Assembly (NCBI RefSeq): GCF_003289645.1
Contig: NZ_QLYX01000019.1
Coordinates: 80,106-144,105 of the forward strand
DNA: 64,000 bases
Direction: 5' to 3'
Source of the DNA: Actinomadura craniellae
GTDB taxonomy: Bacteria > Actinomycetota > Actinomycetes > Streptosporangiales > Streptosporangiaceae
Below the pieces are notes generated by a model that did not search any database, was not told the DNA's origin, and worked only from the letters and a program-made list of their open reading frames with translations. Positions 51,239 to 60,250 of this stretch are shown here, piece after piece. The first letter of the stretch is position 1. The number at the start of each line of letters is the position of its first letter. Position numbers and translations under genes: made by a program.

Positions 51239-52195
51239 ATGACGGTGGAGACCGAGCGCGCCGCGCCCCCCAGAGGCAACAGCGAAGAGACGAAGAAGAC
51301 CGTGCTGGCGGCCGGAGCGGCGAACGTGGTCATCGCCGTGGCCAAGCTGATCGCCGGATTGGCCGCCGGTTCCAGCGCGATGCTGGCCGAGGCCGCGCAT
51401 TCCCTGGCCGACACCCTCAACCAGGGGTTCCTGCTGGCCTCGCTGCAGCGCAGCCGCCGCCCGGCCGACGCCCAGCACCCGTTCGGGTACGGGATGGAAA
51501 GGTACTTCTGGTCGCTGATCGCCGCGGTGGGAATCTTCGTCGCGGGCGCCTGCTACTCGATCTACGAGGGCGTGCTGGAGATCGTCCGGCCGAGCGAGGG
51601 GGGCGACGCCCTGCCGGCTTTCATCGTGCTGGGCGTGGCGTTCGTGGCGGAAGGGCTGTCGCTGTGCCGGGCCGCGTACCAGGTGCGGCAGGAGGCCCGC
51701 GGCCGCGACCGGGAGGTGCTGGAGCACGTCCGCCGCACCCCCGACACCACGCTGAAGGCGGCGGTGCTGGAGGACAGCACGGCGGTGGTAGGGCTGGTGA
51801 TCGCCGCGTTCGGGCTGGCGATGCGCGAGGTCACCGGGTCGAGCGTGTGGGACGGGGCGGCGTCGATCGCGATCGGGCTGCTGCTCGTGCTGGTCGCCTG
51901 GACGCTGGGCCGCAACAGCAAGGAACTGCTGATCGGCCGGGCGGTGGACCGGGAGACCCGGCAGATGATCCACACCGAGATCGGCGGCACCCCCGGGGTG
52001 GACCAGGTGGTGGAACTGCTGACCATGCACCTCGGGCCGGATGACCTGCTGGTGGCGGCCAAGGTCGCGTTCGACGACGACATCAGCGCGGACCGCGCCG
52101 AGGACATCGCCGACGAGATCGACCGGCGGTTGCAGGAGGTCTGCCCCATCGTCCGGCACGTTTTCCTCGACCCGACCCAGCTCCAACCGGAGTGA
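51239..52195 (+). CDS. Cation diffusion facilitator (CDF) transporter
   Basis: 318 residues with six membrane helices. The TM2 metal site is HSLADTLNQ, where His and Asp are spaced HxxxD, typical of Zn/Cd-type or broad CDF members; PFGYGMERYFWSLIAAVGI is the usual TM3 entry. A cytoplasmic C-terminal domain (TEIGGTPGVDQVVELLTMHLG) follows. It exports divalent metal in exchange for protons. A hairpin at 52275 probably ends its transcript before the thrC leader. Confidence 0.88.
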   Translation: MTVETERAAPPRGNSEETKKTVLAAGAANVVIAVAKLIAGLAAGSSAMLAEAAHSLADTLNQGFLLASLQRSRRPADAQHPFGYGMERYFWSLIAAVGIFVAGACYSIYEGVLEIVRPSEGGDALPAFIVLGVAFVAEGLSLCRAAYQVRQEARGRDREVLEHVRRTPDTTLKAAVLEDSTAVVGLVIAAFGLAMREVTGSSVWDGAASIAIGLLLVLVAWTLGRNSKELLIGRAVDRETRQMIHTEIGGTPGVDQVVELLTMHLGPDDLLVAAKVAFDDDISADRAEDIADEIDRRLQEVCPIVRHVFLDPTQLQPE

Positions 52196-52274
52196 TCTTT
52201 GTATCCTCTGGGTAATCTCAGGTGCTGAGACCCGTCATCTGGCATCCAGACAGATCGGTTAAACTCCCGCATAA

Positions 52275-52295
52275 CGCCGCCGAACGTTGGCGGCG
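52275..52295 (+). terminator. Hairpin between CDF gene and thrC leader
   Basis: CGCCGCC-GAACGTT-GGCGGCG, perfect 7-bp stem, 80 bases after the CDF stop and 18 before the riboswitch. No T-run. Confidence 0.45.
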
Positions 52296-52310
52296 AACAC
52301 AACTTCATAG

Positions 52311-52452
52311 CGCTCATCCAGAGGGGTGGAGGGACCGGCCCTGCGAAGCCCCGGCAACCCTCCCGGCTCAGACGCGCTCGCGACCTGCGAGGCCGGCCGG
52401 GACAGGGTGCCAACTCCGGCCCGTGACCAAGGTGGCACGGGACAGATGAGGA
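52311..52452 (+). promoter_or_regulatory. SAM-I (S-box) riboswitch upstream of threonine synthase
   Basis: Core elements are all present in order: P1 strand CTCATC (52313-52318), AGAGGGGTGGAGGGACCGGC, CCTGCGAAGCCCCGGCAACC, a variable P3 hairpin, GGGTGCCAACTCC, and P1 partner GATGAG (52445-52450). The P1 3' strand merges into the GAGGAGAGAGG ribosome-binding region ahead of the ATG at 52469, and no terminator follows. SAM binding should stabilise P1 and hide the ribosome site, so control is probably translational. Confidence 0.92.
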
Positions 52453-52468
52453 GAGAGGCCTCGCTTTC

Positions 52469-53734
52469 ATGGCACTCAGCCCTGCCAGCAATCTCGGACC
52501 CGCCGTCGGCCTGATCTGCCGCGAGTGCGGCACCGCCGCGGAACTCGGCCCGCGCTACGCCTGCGACCAGTGTTTCGGCCCCCTGGAGATCGAGTACCGG
52601 TTCACCCGTACCGAGGGCGCCCACCCGGAGATCACCCGGGCGAGCATCGAGGCCGGACCCCGCAACATCTGGCGCTACCGCGGCCTGCTCCCGGTGCCGG
52701 ACCAGGTGGCCGAGACCCCCAACACCGAGCCCGGCTTCACCCGGCTCGTCCGCGCCGACCAGCTCGCCGAGTCCCTGGGCATGAGCCGGCTGTGGGTCAA
52801 GGACGACAGCGGCAACCCCACCCACTCGTTCAAGGACCGGGTCGTCGCGGTGGCGCTGGCCGCCGCCCGCGAACTCGGCTTCAAGGTGCTGGCCTGCCCG
52901 TCCACCGGGAACCTGGCCAACGCGGTCGCCGCGGCGGCGGCTCGGGCCGGGATCCGCAGCGCGGTCTTCGTCCCGTCCAACCTGGAGAGCCAGAAGATCA
53001 TCACCACCGCCGTCTACGGCGGCACGTTCGTGACGGTGGACGGCAACTACGACGACGTCAACCGGCTGGCCTCCGAGATCGCCGGCGAGCAGGAGGACTG
53101 GGCGTTCGTCAACGTCAACGTCCGCCCCTACTACGCCGAGGGCTCCAAGACCCTGGGCTACGAGATCGCCGAGCAGCTGGGCTGGCGGCTGCCGGACCAG
53201 ATCGTGGTCCCGGTCGCCTCCGGCTCCCAGCTCACCAAGATCGACAAGGCGTTCCAGGAGTTCATCAAGCTCGGCCTGGTCGAGGACCGGCCCTACAAGG
53301 TCTTCGGCGCCCAGGCCACGGGCTGCTCCCCGGTGGCCGCCGCGTTCAAGGGCGGCCACGACGTCGTCCGCCCGGTCAAGCCCGACACCCTCGCCAAGTC
53401 GCTGGCGATCGGCAACCCCGCCGACGGCCCCTACGTCCTGGACGTGGTCCGCCGGACGGGCGGGGCGGTCGAGGACATCGACGACGCCGAGGTGGTCGAG
53501 GGCATCCGGCTGCTGGCCCGCACCGAGGGCATCTTCGGCGAGACCGCCGGCGGCGTGACCGTGGGCTGCCTCAGCAAGCTGGTGCGGACCGGGCAACTGG
53601 ACCCCGAGGCCGAGACGGTGATCATCAACTCCGGCGACGGCCTGAAGACGCTGGACGCGGTGGCCCCCGTGGTCGGCCCGTCCGCCAACATCGCGCCGTC
53701 CCTGGAGGCCTTCCGCGCCGCCGGCCTGGCCTGA
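52469..53734 (+). CDS. thrC: Threonine synthase
   Basis: 421 residues. An N-terminal zinc-ribbon-like segment (CRECGTAAELGPRYACDQC) is typical of class II-like actinobacterial and archaeal enzymes. The PLP Lys is in PTHSFKDRVV (near 124); the phosphate-binding loop is CPSTGNLANAVAAAA. It converts O-phosphohomoserine to threonine. Repression by SAM through the riboswitch makes sense, as O-phosphohomoserine is shared between threonine and methionine routes in some bacteria. It is followed within 40 bases by a MoaD/ThiS-type gene, an order conserved in streptomycetes. Confidence 0.95.
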   Translation: MALSPASNLGPAVGLICRECGTAAELGPRYACDQCFGPLEIEYRFTRTEGAHPEITRASIEAGPRNIWRYRGLLPVPDQVAETPNTEPGFTRLVRADQLAESLGMSRLWVKDDSGNPTHSFKDRVVAVALAAARELGFKVLACPSTGNLANAVAAAAARAGIRSAVFVPSNLESQKIITTAVYGGTFVTVDGNYDDVNRLASEIAGEQEDWAFVNVNVRPYYAEGSKTLGYEIAEQLGWRLPDQIVVPVASGSQLTKIDKAFQEFIKLGLVEDRPYKVFGAQATGCSPVAAAFKGGHDVVRPVKPDTLAKSLAIGNPADGPYVLDVVRRTGGAVEDIDDAEVVEGIRLLARTEGIFGETAGGVTVGCLSKLVRTGQLDPEAETVIINSGDGLKTLDAVAPVVGPSANIAPSLEAFRAAGLA

Positions 53735-53771
53735 CCCCGAACGAACACGAGTCCCTCAGAAGGCGGATGAG

Positions 53772-54050
53772 ATGAGCACGGTTTCCGTACGTATCCCGAC
53801 GATCCTGCGCACCTACACGGACGGCGAGTCCGAGGTGAAGGCCGACGGCGGCACGTTGCGCGAGGTGATCGCCGACCTCGACGCCAGCTACTCCGGCATC
53901 GCGGCCCGCATCCTCGACGACAACGGCAAGATCCGCCGCTTCGTCAACGTGTACGTGGGCGACGAGGACGTGCGGTTCGCCGAGGGGCTCGACACCCCGA
54001 CCCCCGCGGGCTCCCAGGTCTCGGTGATCCCGGCCGTCGCGGGCGGCTGA
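53772..54050 (+). CDS. MoaD/ThiS-family sulfur carrier protein
   Basis: 92 residues, beta-grasp fold (VSVRIPTILRTYTDGESEVK opening), ending in the diagnostic AVAGG, whose C-terminal Gly is thiocarboxylated. Members of this group in actinobacteria (CysO type) carry sulfur for cysteine synthesis. GGATGAG precedes the ATG. It lies in the conserved thrC - MoaD - csp - groEL neighbourhood, consistent with synteny to streptomycetes (from memory). Confidence 0.9.
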   Translation: MSTVSVRIPTILRTYTDGESEVKADGGTLREVIADLDASYSGIAARILDDNGKIRRFVNVYVGDEDVRFAEGLDTPTPAGSQVSVIPAVAGG

Positions 54051-54136
54051 CGAAGCGGGCCCGCCCGCGGCCGGGGTAGGTGTTTGGCCACGGGCGGGCA
54101 GGGGGATGCGGCGCCCGGGCGGGTACAGGCCCCTCC

Positions 54137-54718
54137 ATGGAACGCGTGATGGAGGTGGCCGAAACCGTCCGGGCCCATCCGGCGGTGCACGAACTCGAAC
54201 TGGTCGGCTCCCGGGCCCGGGGCGATCACACGGAGTTCTCCGACTGGGACTTCCGGGTGGCCACCGACGACTTCCTGTCCGTGGCGGCTGGACTGCCGGC
54301 CCTGGTCGCCCCGCACGAGCCGCTGGCCGCGCAGTGGGACCGGCTCAGCGACTACGAGTGCTACATGCTCGTCATCTCCGGCCCCACCAAGATCGACTTC
54401 ATCTTCCGGGACGTGCCGCGCCGATGGGGCTCGCCCTGGCGGGTCGGCCCCGACACCCTCGCCGCGGTGGACGCGCACTTCTGGGACTGGACGGTGTGGC
54501 TGGTCAGCAAGCGCGCCCACGGCAAGCGCGACCTCGTCCGCGCCGAACTGCTCAAGATGAGCCAGTACCTGCTCCAGCCCATGGGGGTCGACGCCGTGCC
54601 CGCCGACCTCGGCGAGGCCGCCGACCGCTACCTGGGCGCCCGCACCAAGCTGGAACGCCGCTACGGCCTGCGCGTCCCCCGGTCGCTGGAACGCGAAATC
54701 CGGCCCCTCGCCCGGTGA
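54137..54718 (+). CDS. Nucleotidyltransferase-fold protein
   Basis: 193 residues from ATG 54137. The pol-beta NTase signature is VGSRARGDHTEFSDWDFRV (residues 23-41), with the GS and D-x-D pair. The C-terminal half is helical (LKMSQYLLQPMG). It resembles the minimal NTases related to aminoglycoside nucleotidyltransferases. The substrate is unknown. It is inserted between the MoaD-like gene and the cold-shock gene. Confidence 0.78.
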   Translation: MERVMEVAETVRAHPAVHELELVGSRARGDHTEFSDWDFRVATDDFLSVAAGLPALVAPHEPLAAQWDRLSDYECYMLVISGPTKIDFIFRDVPRRWGSPWRVGPDTLAAVDAHFWDWTVWLVSKRAHGKRDLVRAELLKMSQYLLQPMGVDAVPADLGEAADRYLGARTKLERRYGLRVPRSLEREIRPLAR

Positions 54719-54930
54719 GGTCTACGACAGAAAGGCCGCTACGGTTGCGCCGTTCGGGTGACCATTACCGGCCGTTTGGCGATAGGTGACAGGGGCTGTT
54801 GCGGCAGGATGCCCGCCGGTATGTTCGACTCGATCATCCGTGCCGGGTGATCATCGGGTCCGCGTTGACAGGGGCGGACCCACGGGCTTTGCCGCGGGTT
54901 CGGCCCGCGGTCGATCGGCAGGGTTGTGGT

Positions 54931-55131
54931 ATGGCGCAGGGCACCGTCAAGTGGTTCAACGACGAGAAGGGTTACGGCTTCATCGCCGTCGATGGAGGCC
55001 GGGACGTCTTCGTCCACTACTCCGCCATTCAGATGGACGGCTACCGCAGCCTTCAGGAAGGCCAGCGGGTCGAGTTCGAGATCACCCAGAGCGACCGGGG
55101 CCCCCAGGCCGACGCCGTCCGCGCCGTCTGA
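54931..55131 (+). CDS. Cold-shock protein
   Basis: 66 residues: [20 protein letters not shown] with RNP1 (KGYGFI), then RNP2 (VFVHYSAI). A single CSD oligonucleotide-binding beta-barrel that melts RNA structure. Followed by a strong terminator hairpin. It is the third member of the thrC - MoaD - csp - groEL order; a 200-base leader separates it from the NTase gene. Confidence 0.95.
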   Translation: MAQGTVKWFNDEKGYGFIAVDGGRDVFVHYSAIQMDGYRSLQEGQRVEFEITQSDRGPQADAVRAV

Positions 55132-55150
55132 ACGCCCCCCGACACTCATC

Positions 55151-55183
55151 CGCCCCCGGCCTGGGAGACCCGGGCCGGGGGCG
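55151..55183 (+). terminator. Terminator of the cold-shock gene
   Basis: A 15-bp stem (CGCCCCCGGCCTGGG with CCCGGGCCGGGGGCG, one wobble) and 3-base loop, 20 bases after the csp stop. Very stable; followed by GTTGC rather than a T-run. Confidence 0.75.
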
Positions 55184-55326
55184 TTGCAAGCCCGTGCCCG
55201 CGGCTGAGGCCGTGATCGGCCGTACGGTTCCGGGCCGGGGTCGCCGGTGCCCCGTGTCCGACGCCGGGTGGCTCCGCAATAGGCTCGACAGACGGAAGCC
55301 CGTCGGTCGGGAGGAGGCGGAACCCG

Positions 55327-55869
55327 GTGAGCGGAGTCGTGGTCGCGGTCAGCCGCAGCGCGGAGCACACCTTCGGCAAGGCGAACGAGCCCATGATCAG
55401 GCTGCTGGCCGGCCTCGGGGTGGAGGGCGACGCCCACCTGGGCGCGACGGTGAAGCACCGGTCCCGGGTGGCCCGGGACCCGAGCCAGCCGAACCTGCGC
55501 CAGGTACACCTGATCCACGCCGAACTGTTCGAGGAACTGCGCGGGGCCGGCTTCGAGGTCGCGCCGGGGCAGCTGGGCGAGAACGTCACCACCAGCGGTG
55601 TCGACCTGCTCGCCCTGCCGACCGGAACCCTGCTGCACCTGGGTGGCACCGCCGTGGTCGAGGTGACCGGCCTGCGCAACCCCTGCACCCAGCTCGACGG
55701 CTTCCAGCAGGGCCTGATGTCCGCGGTCCTCGACCGCGACGAGGACGGCGCCGTCGTCCGCAAGTCCGGTGTGATGGCCGTCGTCCGCACCGGGGGAGAG
55801 GTCCACCCCGGAGATCCGGTCACCGCCGAACTCCCGCCGGAGCCGCACACCCCGCTGCGTCCGGTCTGA
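55327..55869 (+). CDS. MOSC-domain protein
   Basis: 180 residues from a GTG. The MOSC fold shows [20 protein letters not shown], then the conserved Cys in [14 protein letters not shown] (near 119), the likely sulfur or molybdenum-cofactor-binding residue. Stand-alone MOSC proteins are thought to handle sulfur transfer or N-oxide detoxification. The following gene starts 20 bases downstream. Confidence 0.88.
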   Translation: MSGVVVAVSRSAEHTFGKANEPMIRLLAGLGVEGDAHLGATVKHRSRVARDPSQPNLRQVHLIHAELFEELRGAGFEVAPGQLGENVTTSGVDLLALPTGTLLHLGGTAVVEVTGLRNPCTQLDGFQQGLMSAVLDRDEDGAVVRKSGVMAVVRTGGEVHPGDPVTAELPPEPHTPLRPV

Positions 55870-55888
55870 CCGCAGGAGACCACACCCC

Positions 55889-56698
55889 TTGCCCCGGAAC
55901 CACCTCGATCTACGCCCCGACTGCGGCAGCTGCTTCGGGCTGTGCTGCGTCGCGCTGCCCTTCACGGCTTCCGCGGACTTCGCGATCGACAAGGACGCCG
56001 GGCACCCCTGCCCCAACCTGGACGCGCACTTCCGCTGCGGCATCCACGCCGGCCTGCGGGAACGGGGTTTCCCGGGCTGCACCGTCTACGACTGCTTCGG
56101 CGCGGGCCAGCGGGTCTCCCAGGTCACCTTCGGCGGACGGGACTGGCGGAGCGACCCCCGCACCGCCCGGCGGATGTTCGGGGTGTTCCCCGTCATGCGC
56201 CAGCTCCACGAACTGCTCTGGTACCTGACCGAAGCGCTGTCCCTGCCGCCGGCGCGTCCCGTCCACGCCGAGCTGCGCCGCGTGCTGGAAACAACCGAAC
56301 GCCTCGCCCGCGGCGGCCCCGAGGAACTTGTGGAACCGGTCGTGGCCGCGCACCGCGAGCAGGTCAGGCCGCTGCTGCTGCGCACCAGCGAACTCGTCCG
56401 GGCCGAAGTCCCCGGCCGCCGGGACCGTAGCGGAGCCGACCTCATGGGTGCCGATCTCAAGGGCGCCGACCTGCGCGGCGCGGGCCTGCGCGGCGCCTAC
56501 CTGATCGGGGCCGACCTCAGGAACGCCGACCTCAGGACGGCCGACCTGCTCGGCGCCGACCTGAGAGCCGCCGACCTGAGCGGAGCCGACCTGACCGGCG
56601 CCATCTTCCTCACCCAGGCCCAGCTCAACGCCGCCAGGGGTGACACCGCCACCGTGGTCCCGCCGGCACTGGCCCGGCCCGCGCACTGGCAGAGCTGA
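55889..56698 (+). CDS. Cys-cluster protein fused to pentapeptide repeats
   Basis: 269 residues from a TTG with CAGGAG upstream. The N-terminal part has C12, C15, C19, C20 (CGSCFGLCC), plus Cys at about 41, 50, 64 and 70, a CxxCxxxCC pattern like the YkgJ-type zinc/iron-chelating family. The C-terminal 80 residues (from [18 protein letters not shown]) are about twelve pentapeptide repeats A(D/N)LxG forming a right-handed beta-helix. The combination is unusual. It follows the MOSC gene in the same direction. Confidence 0.82.
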   Translation: MPRNHLDLRPDCGSCFGLCCVALPFTASADFAIDKDAGHPCPNLDAHFRCGIHAGLRERGFPGCTVYDCFGAGQRVSQVTFGGRDWRSDPRTARRMFGVFPVMRQLHELLWYLTEALSLPPARPVHAELRRVLETTERLARGGPEELVEPVVAAHREQVRPLLLRTSELVRAEVPGRRDRSGADLMGADLKGADLRGAGLRGAYLIGADLRNADLRTADLLGADLRAADLSGADLTGAIFLTQAQLNAARGDTATVVPPALARPAHWQS

Positions 56699-56847
56699 AC
56701 CACACCACTCTTCGCGGGAGATATTTGGCGCCCGTTTCGTTGGGAATTGTCGAATCAGCTCATGGCTGCGGTCAAAGGCCGTTGCGCGATCCGGTCGCCA
56801 ATAGGCGAATCGTGGGGCTGCCCTTTTCCGCGCCGATATGCTGAGCT

Positions 56848-56910
56848 GGGGCAGGGCCTTCGGGGTCGTGATGGTTCCCTGCGTGAGAGGGACACCCGAA
56901 GGCCCTGCCC
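56848..56910. other. Long stem-loop between convergent genes
   Basis: GGGCAGGGCCTTCGGGGT (56848-56865) pairs with ACCCGAAGGCCCTGCCC (56894-56910), 17 pairs with a single bulged G. The 28-base loop can itself pair (TCCCT with AGGGA). It lies 150 bases after the pentapeptide gene and 68 before the end of the small secreted-protein gene. Probably a two-way terminator, but longer and more structured than others here. Confidence 0.55.
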
Positions 56911-56977
56911 TGTGCTCATTTCCAGTTCACGTCAAAGGGCGCGGGTACGTGAACCTCGGTGACCTTTGTCAGGTCGT

Positions 56978-57199
56978 TCAGGGAGCCACGGCCACGCATC
57001 CCAGCGGGGCCTCCGGTACGCCGCCGTGGGAGAGTTCCGTGGCGCTCGTGAGGGGATACTCGACCACGCACATGGGGTCGACCACGGCGGGGGCGGCGGC
57101 CGCACTGGCCGGCAGGGCCAGCATGGTCGTCATGAACGCGCCGGCGGCGAGGGCGGTGACGGCCACGGCCGGCGACATGAGACGGAGCATGTTCTTCAT
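56978..57199 (-). CDS. Small secreted two-cysteine peptide
   Basis: 73 residues. Signal peptide MKNMLRLMSPAVAVTALAAG with cleavage near ASAA, leaving a mature peptide of about 38 residues with Cys at positions 44 and 68, probably one disulfide. GGAGG lies six bases before the ATG, a strong site. Short secreted peptides of this sort are common in actinomycetes and have no known role. The promoter region at 57200-57364 is AT-rich. Confidence 0.7.
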   Translation of the reverse strand: MKNMLRLMSPAVAVTALAAGAFMTTMLALPASAAAAPAVVDPMCVVEYPLTSATELSHGGVPEAPLGCVAVAP

Positions 57200-57364
57200 G
57201 ATTCCTCCAGTCGATCTGTTGTCCGGGAACCACCACCCCCTTTATTTCCCACCGTGATTTCCCCGTAGCACATTGTGAGGACTTTCTAATGCACTGACTT
57301 CCTGGAACCGAAGTATCGGAGAATTACCCACAAACTGCCGTATATTGGCGCGTTTGGTCTCACT

Positions 57365-58132
57365 TCACAGGTCGGGGACGAGCGTCGCAGCCAGGAACCC
57401 GCCACCGTGGAAGTGGCTGTAGGTCACCGTTTCTCCGATGGGGAGGACGTCCGCGAACGGCACCTCGGTGGGGTAGACCGCCGCCCTCAGGTCCGCGAGG
57501 AAGGCGTCGTCCGGCAGCCGGGCGGCGACCTCCGCGATCTCCGTGTCACCGGAGGTCCGGGCCACGGGGACCGGCAGGGGCTCGGCCCCGGCGGAGGGGT
57601 GGCGGGACAGCGAGTCGTCGCTGTTGAACAGCCAGTCGCTGAACGCCGGGCCGACAGCAGTGCCGGTGGAGCGCGCCGCCTCCAGCGCGGAATCCACCCC
57701 CATCACCAGGTTGCCCACCCAGCTCAGGAACCCCGGGGCGACCAGGCGGGCATAGGGCTCTTCCCAGAAGCTGAAGATCCGCCCCCAGGCGCCGCTTTCC
57801 GGGTCGATGTCGACGTAGTACGTCGTCGCGGAGCCATCGCTGTGCAGGATCCAGCTCGCGGAGGCGTCTTGCAGCGGCCAGTACTCGTTGGCCACCGGCA
57901 GGTGATTGTCGGGAAGGTTGAAGTCGAAGACATGGCGACCGTCGCCGATCGTGAAGCCGCCGGCCCTCCTGAGGAAGGCGCGGACCTCCTCGGGCACGCC
58001 GACCGGCCACGCGGACATCTCGTCGTCGGTCATGGCCCGACCCAGCCTCACCTGACCGGCCGAGCCCGCGGCGAGTGCCTCGAGACGGGCGACGATCTCC
58101 GCTGCGTCCGCATGCTCCGCTGCGCCGGCCAT
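57365..58132 (-). CDS. SMI1/KNR4 (SUKH)-family protein
   Basis: 255 residues. A SUKH-like core lies in the first 140 residues (PVGVPEEVRAFLRRAGGFTI, then HVFDFNLPDNH and LVAPGFLSWVGNLVMG near 135). SUKH proteins are often immunity partners of contact-dependent toxins, or unattached copies in the genome. No toxin is nearby. The C-terminal 80 residues are a separate unassigned region. The next gene upstream on this strand is 340 bases away. Confidence 0.72.
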   Translation of the reverse strand: MAGAAEHADAAEIVARLEALAAGSAGQVRLGRAMTDDEMSAWPVGVPEEVRAFLRRAGGFTIGDGRHVFDFNLPDNHLPVANEYWPLQDASASWILHSDGSATTYYVDIDPESGAWGRIFSFWEEPYARLVAPGFLSWVGNLVMGVDSALEAARSTGTAVGPAFSDWLFNSDDSLSRHPSAGAEPLPVPVARTSGDTEIAEVAARLPDDAFLADLRAAVYPTEVPFADVLPIGETVTYSHFHGGGFLAATLVPDL

Positions 58133-58473
58133 CGTTCCTCACGTCGAATTCGTGGACCTTGCGATGGCTTCGTATTCAAGCATTTCCCCCCGACGCCCTC
58201 ACCCCGATCAGCGAACCTCTCCACCCCCCGGCCAGGCCGCCCGCACCGGACGGCGACCACACGCCTGGTCATGACGACCGCGTGGCCGCCCGAGCACGGC
58301 GCCGGCCGAAGCGGGGCCAGGGTCCTCCGTAGGGGGACGGCCCCACTTCGACGGCGCGCCGGTCAGCCGGCCCCGGTACACGTCCGCCGCCCCAATGCCG
58401 CGAGGCGGCCGGTGCGTCGCCCATGGCGGGAACGGGGGCACCGGGTCATGCTCCTCGGCGATCGGTTCGCCGA
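58133..58473. other. Intergenic region without supported gene
   Basis: No coding region, repeat or clear regulatory motif is supported here beyond the SUKH gene promoter. Open frames on both strands look like chance frames in GC-rich DNA. Confidence 0.5.
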
Positions 58474-58947
58474 TCACTCCCACCGGCCGGGCTGGTAGTC
58501 GCCGCCGGGCTGCTGGACGATGACGTTCAGGCGGTTGAAGGCATTGATGAGAGCGATGCCGGACACCAGGGCGGTGAGCTGGTCCTCGTCGTAGTGCTTG
58601 GCGGCGTTCGCCCAGGCCTCGTCGGTGACGCCGCCGGCGGCGTCGGCGATGCGGGTGCCCTGCTCGGTGAGCTCCAGGGCGGCCCGCTCGGCCTCGGTGA
58701 AGACCGTGGCCTCCCGCCAGACCGCGACCAGGTTGAGCCGCAGCGAGGTCTCCCCGGCCAGTGCGGCCTCCTTGGTGTGCATGTCGACGCAGTAACCGCA
58801 GCCGTTGATCTGGCTGGCGCGGATCTTCACCAGTTCCAGCGTCGAGGTCGGCAGCGCAGAGTCGACCAGGACCTTGCTCGCCGAGACGAGGTACTTCATG
58901 TACTTGGCCCCGACAGGGTTGGCATGATGGTTGAGGCGGGCGTCCAT
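58474..58947 (-). CDS. Carboxymuconolactone decarboxylase/AhpD-family protein
   Basis: 157 residues. The redox motif CGYCVDMH (near 56-63) with the following KEA and the helical surroundings (LVKIRASQINGCGYC) place it in the AhpD-like peroxidase family, a trimer or hexamer using a CxxC pair to reduce peroxides or act as a reductase. It stands alone. Confidence 0.88.
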   Translation of the reverse strand: MDARLNHHANPVGAKYMKYLVSASKVLVDSALPTSTLELVKIRASQINGCGYCVDMHTKEAALAGETSLRLNLVAVWREATVFTEAERAALELTEQGTRIADAAGGVTDEAWANAAKHYDEDQLTALVSGIALINAFNRLNVIVQQPGGDYQPGRWE

Positions 58948-59184
58948 GATGATCTCCTTGCTGGTGTCGTTACGCTGCTATGACCGGATGGCCCGGCGAA
59001 CTGTGACGACCGGACGCCGTGACGTGGGTCTCCCCACTCGTTCTCGTACACCCGCACGATCACCTGGGCGGCCATCGGCGGGCTCTCGGGGAGGCGGAGT
59101 CGGCTGCCCCGTACGGACCGGTTCCGGATGGTGAAGAAGTGATTTCGCCCCTGTCCTGTCAGCGGTCCTCGCTAGGTTGACCGC

Positions 59185-59706
59185 ATGGGAGTTCCTTGGG
59201 GCGTCGTTTCGTATCCGGCACAATGGAGCCGGGAAGAGGTGCTCGAAGAATGGATGCCATTCGCTGAGACGGCCCTCAACACGCGCCGCGTGTTCCACGT
59301 CATGCACGGCGAAGACCGCATCGGCTTCCGTCAGGTGCGCGACGCCGAGGGCCGCCTGGAGGTGGTCACCACCGTGAGCGCGGACCCCGCGGCACGGGCG
59401 AAAATCGACGCGCTGTCCGAGGGCGACGGCACCTACAGCCTCTTCGACCGGATTTTCGACGGCTACGAACTCTTCGTCCCCTGGAGCAGCAAGTACGCGA
59501 TCAGGAGCATCACCACTCCGTCGCGTTCCTGGCACGCCGAGACGCTCGACTTCCTGATGTCCCACGCCCGCTCCGCCAAGGTCGAGAGATGGAGCACCCC
59601 ACCGGTGTATTCGACGGACCCCGACCTGCTGAAGCTTGCGGACGACCTGTTCGCCGCCGCGACCGCGGCGAAAAAGCTCAAGATGCTGATCAGCATTTCC
59701 TATTGA
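59185..59706 (+). CDS. Uncharacterised protein
   Basis: 173 residues (MGVPWGVVSYPAQWSREEVL start) with mixed alpha-beta content and no signal peptide or membrane helix. Conserved-looking segments are TRRVFHVMHGEDRIGFRQV and FDGYELFVPWSSKYAIRSIT. The C-terminus is Ala/Lys-rich (AAATAAKKLKMLISISY). It has normal codon use. No family recognised. Confidence 0.62.
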   Translation: MGVPWGVVSYPAQWSREEVLEEWMPFAETALNTRRVFHVMHGEDRIGFRQVRDAEGRLEVVTTVSADPAARAKIDALSEGDGTYSLFDRIFDGYELFVPWSSKYAIRSITTPSRSWHAETLDFLMSHARSAKVERWSTPPVYSTDPDLLKLADDLFAAATAAKKLKMLISISY

Positions 59707-59890
59707 GCCGTTACGCCGGGAACGGCGATAGCGGGTTCGCGTGGGTGAGCGCACGGGGTCAGGCGCGAGATCCCCGCTTCGGGTTCACCCGGCCAGGCCC
59801 GTCGCGGTCCCGACCATCGGTGAGCTTCTCCCGTACCGGTTGGAGAGAGCGCAGGCATGCGGGCGAGCCGGCATGAGGGGCGTCAGTGAG

Positions 59891-60250
59891 TCAACCGCAG
59901 CAGAACGGGTTGTCGCAGGGGTCTCCGACCTCGCTGCCGTAGGCGACGAGGTCACGAACGGGGCCCAGCGCCTCCCAGGCAGCCTGCTGGTCGAGCAGGG
60001 GAGCCGACGGATCGGACGGCTTCCCCCAACTCGGTGGGGTGTCATCAATGTCGAAGCGCGGCTCGCCGTTCACGAACAACGTCCATAGGGCATGGTCCGG
60101 AAAGCAGTTGATCCGCAGGACCCACCACTGGCCATCGACCATCGCGGCGACCGGGAAGTACGAGTTGCCGGTCCTGCGCCAGTCAGGAGTGCACGCCAAC
60201 TCGGGGTTCGGCATCACCCCAGTCTGCGGCCCGACGCCACTGACCGCCAT
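59891..60250 (-). CDS. Uncharacterised protein, lower-GC codon use
   Basis: 119 residues from ATG 60250; ATG 60214 is an alternative, and the longer frame up to 60562 is not supported. Protein-like features: NSYFPVAAMVDGQWWVLRIN, FPDHALWTLFVNGEPRFDID, and a Cys-rich end (GDPCDNPFCCG). Third codon positions are less GC-rich than the neighbours, suggesting a recent acquisition. No family recognised. Confidence 0.5.
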   Translation of the reverse strand: MAVSGVGPQTGVMPNPELACTPDWRRTGNSYFPVAAMVDGQWWVLRINCFPDHALWTLFVNGEPRFDIDDTPPSWGKPSDPSAPLLDQQAAWEALGPVRDLVAYGSEVGDPCDNPFCCG

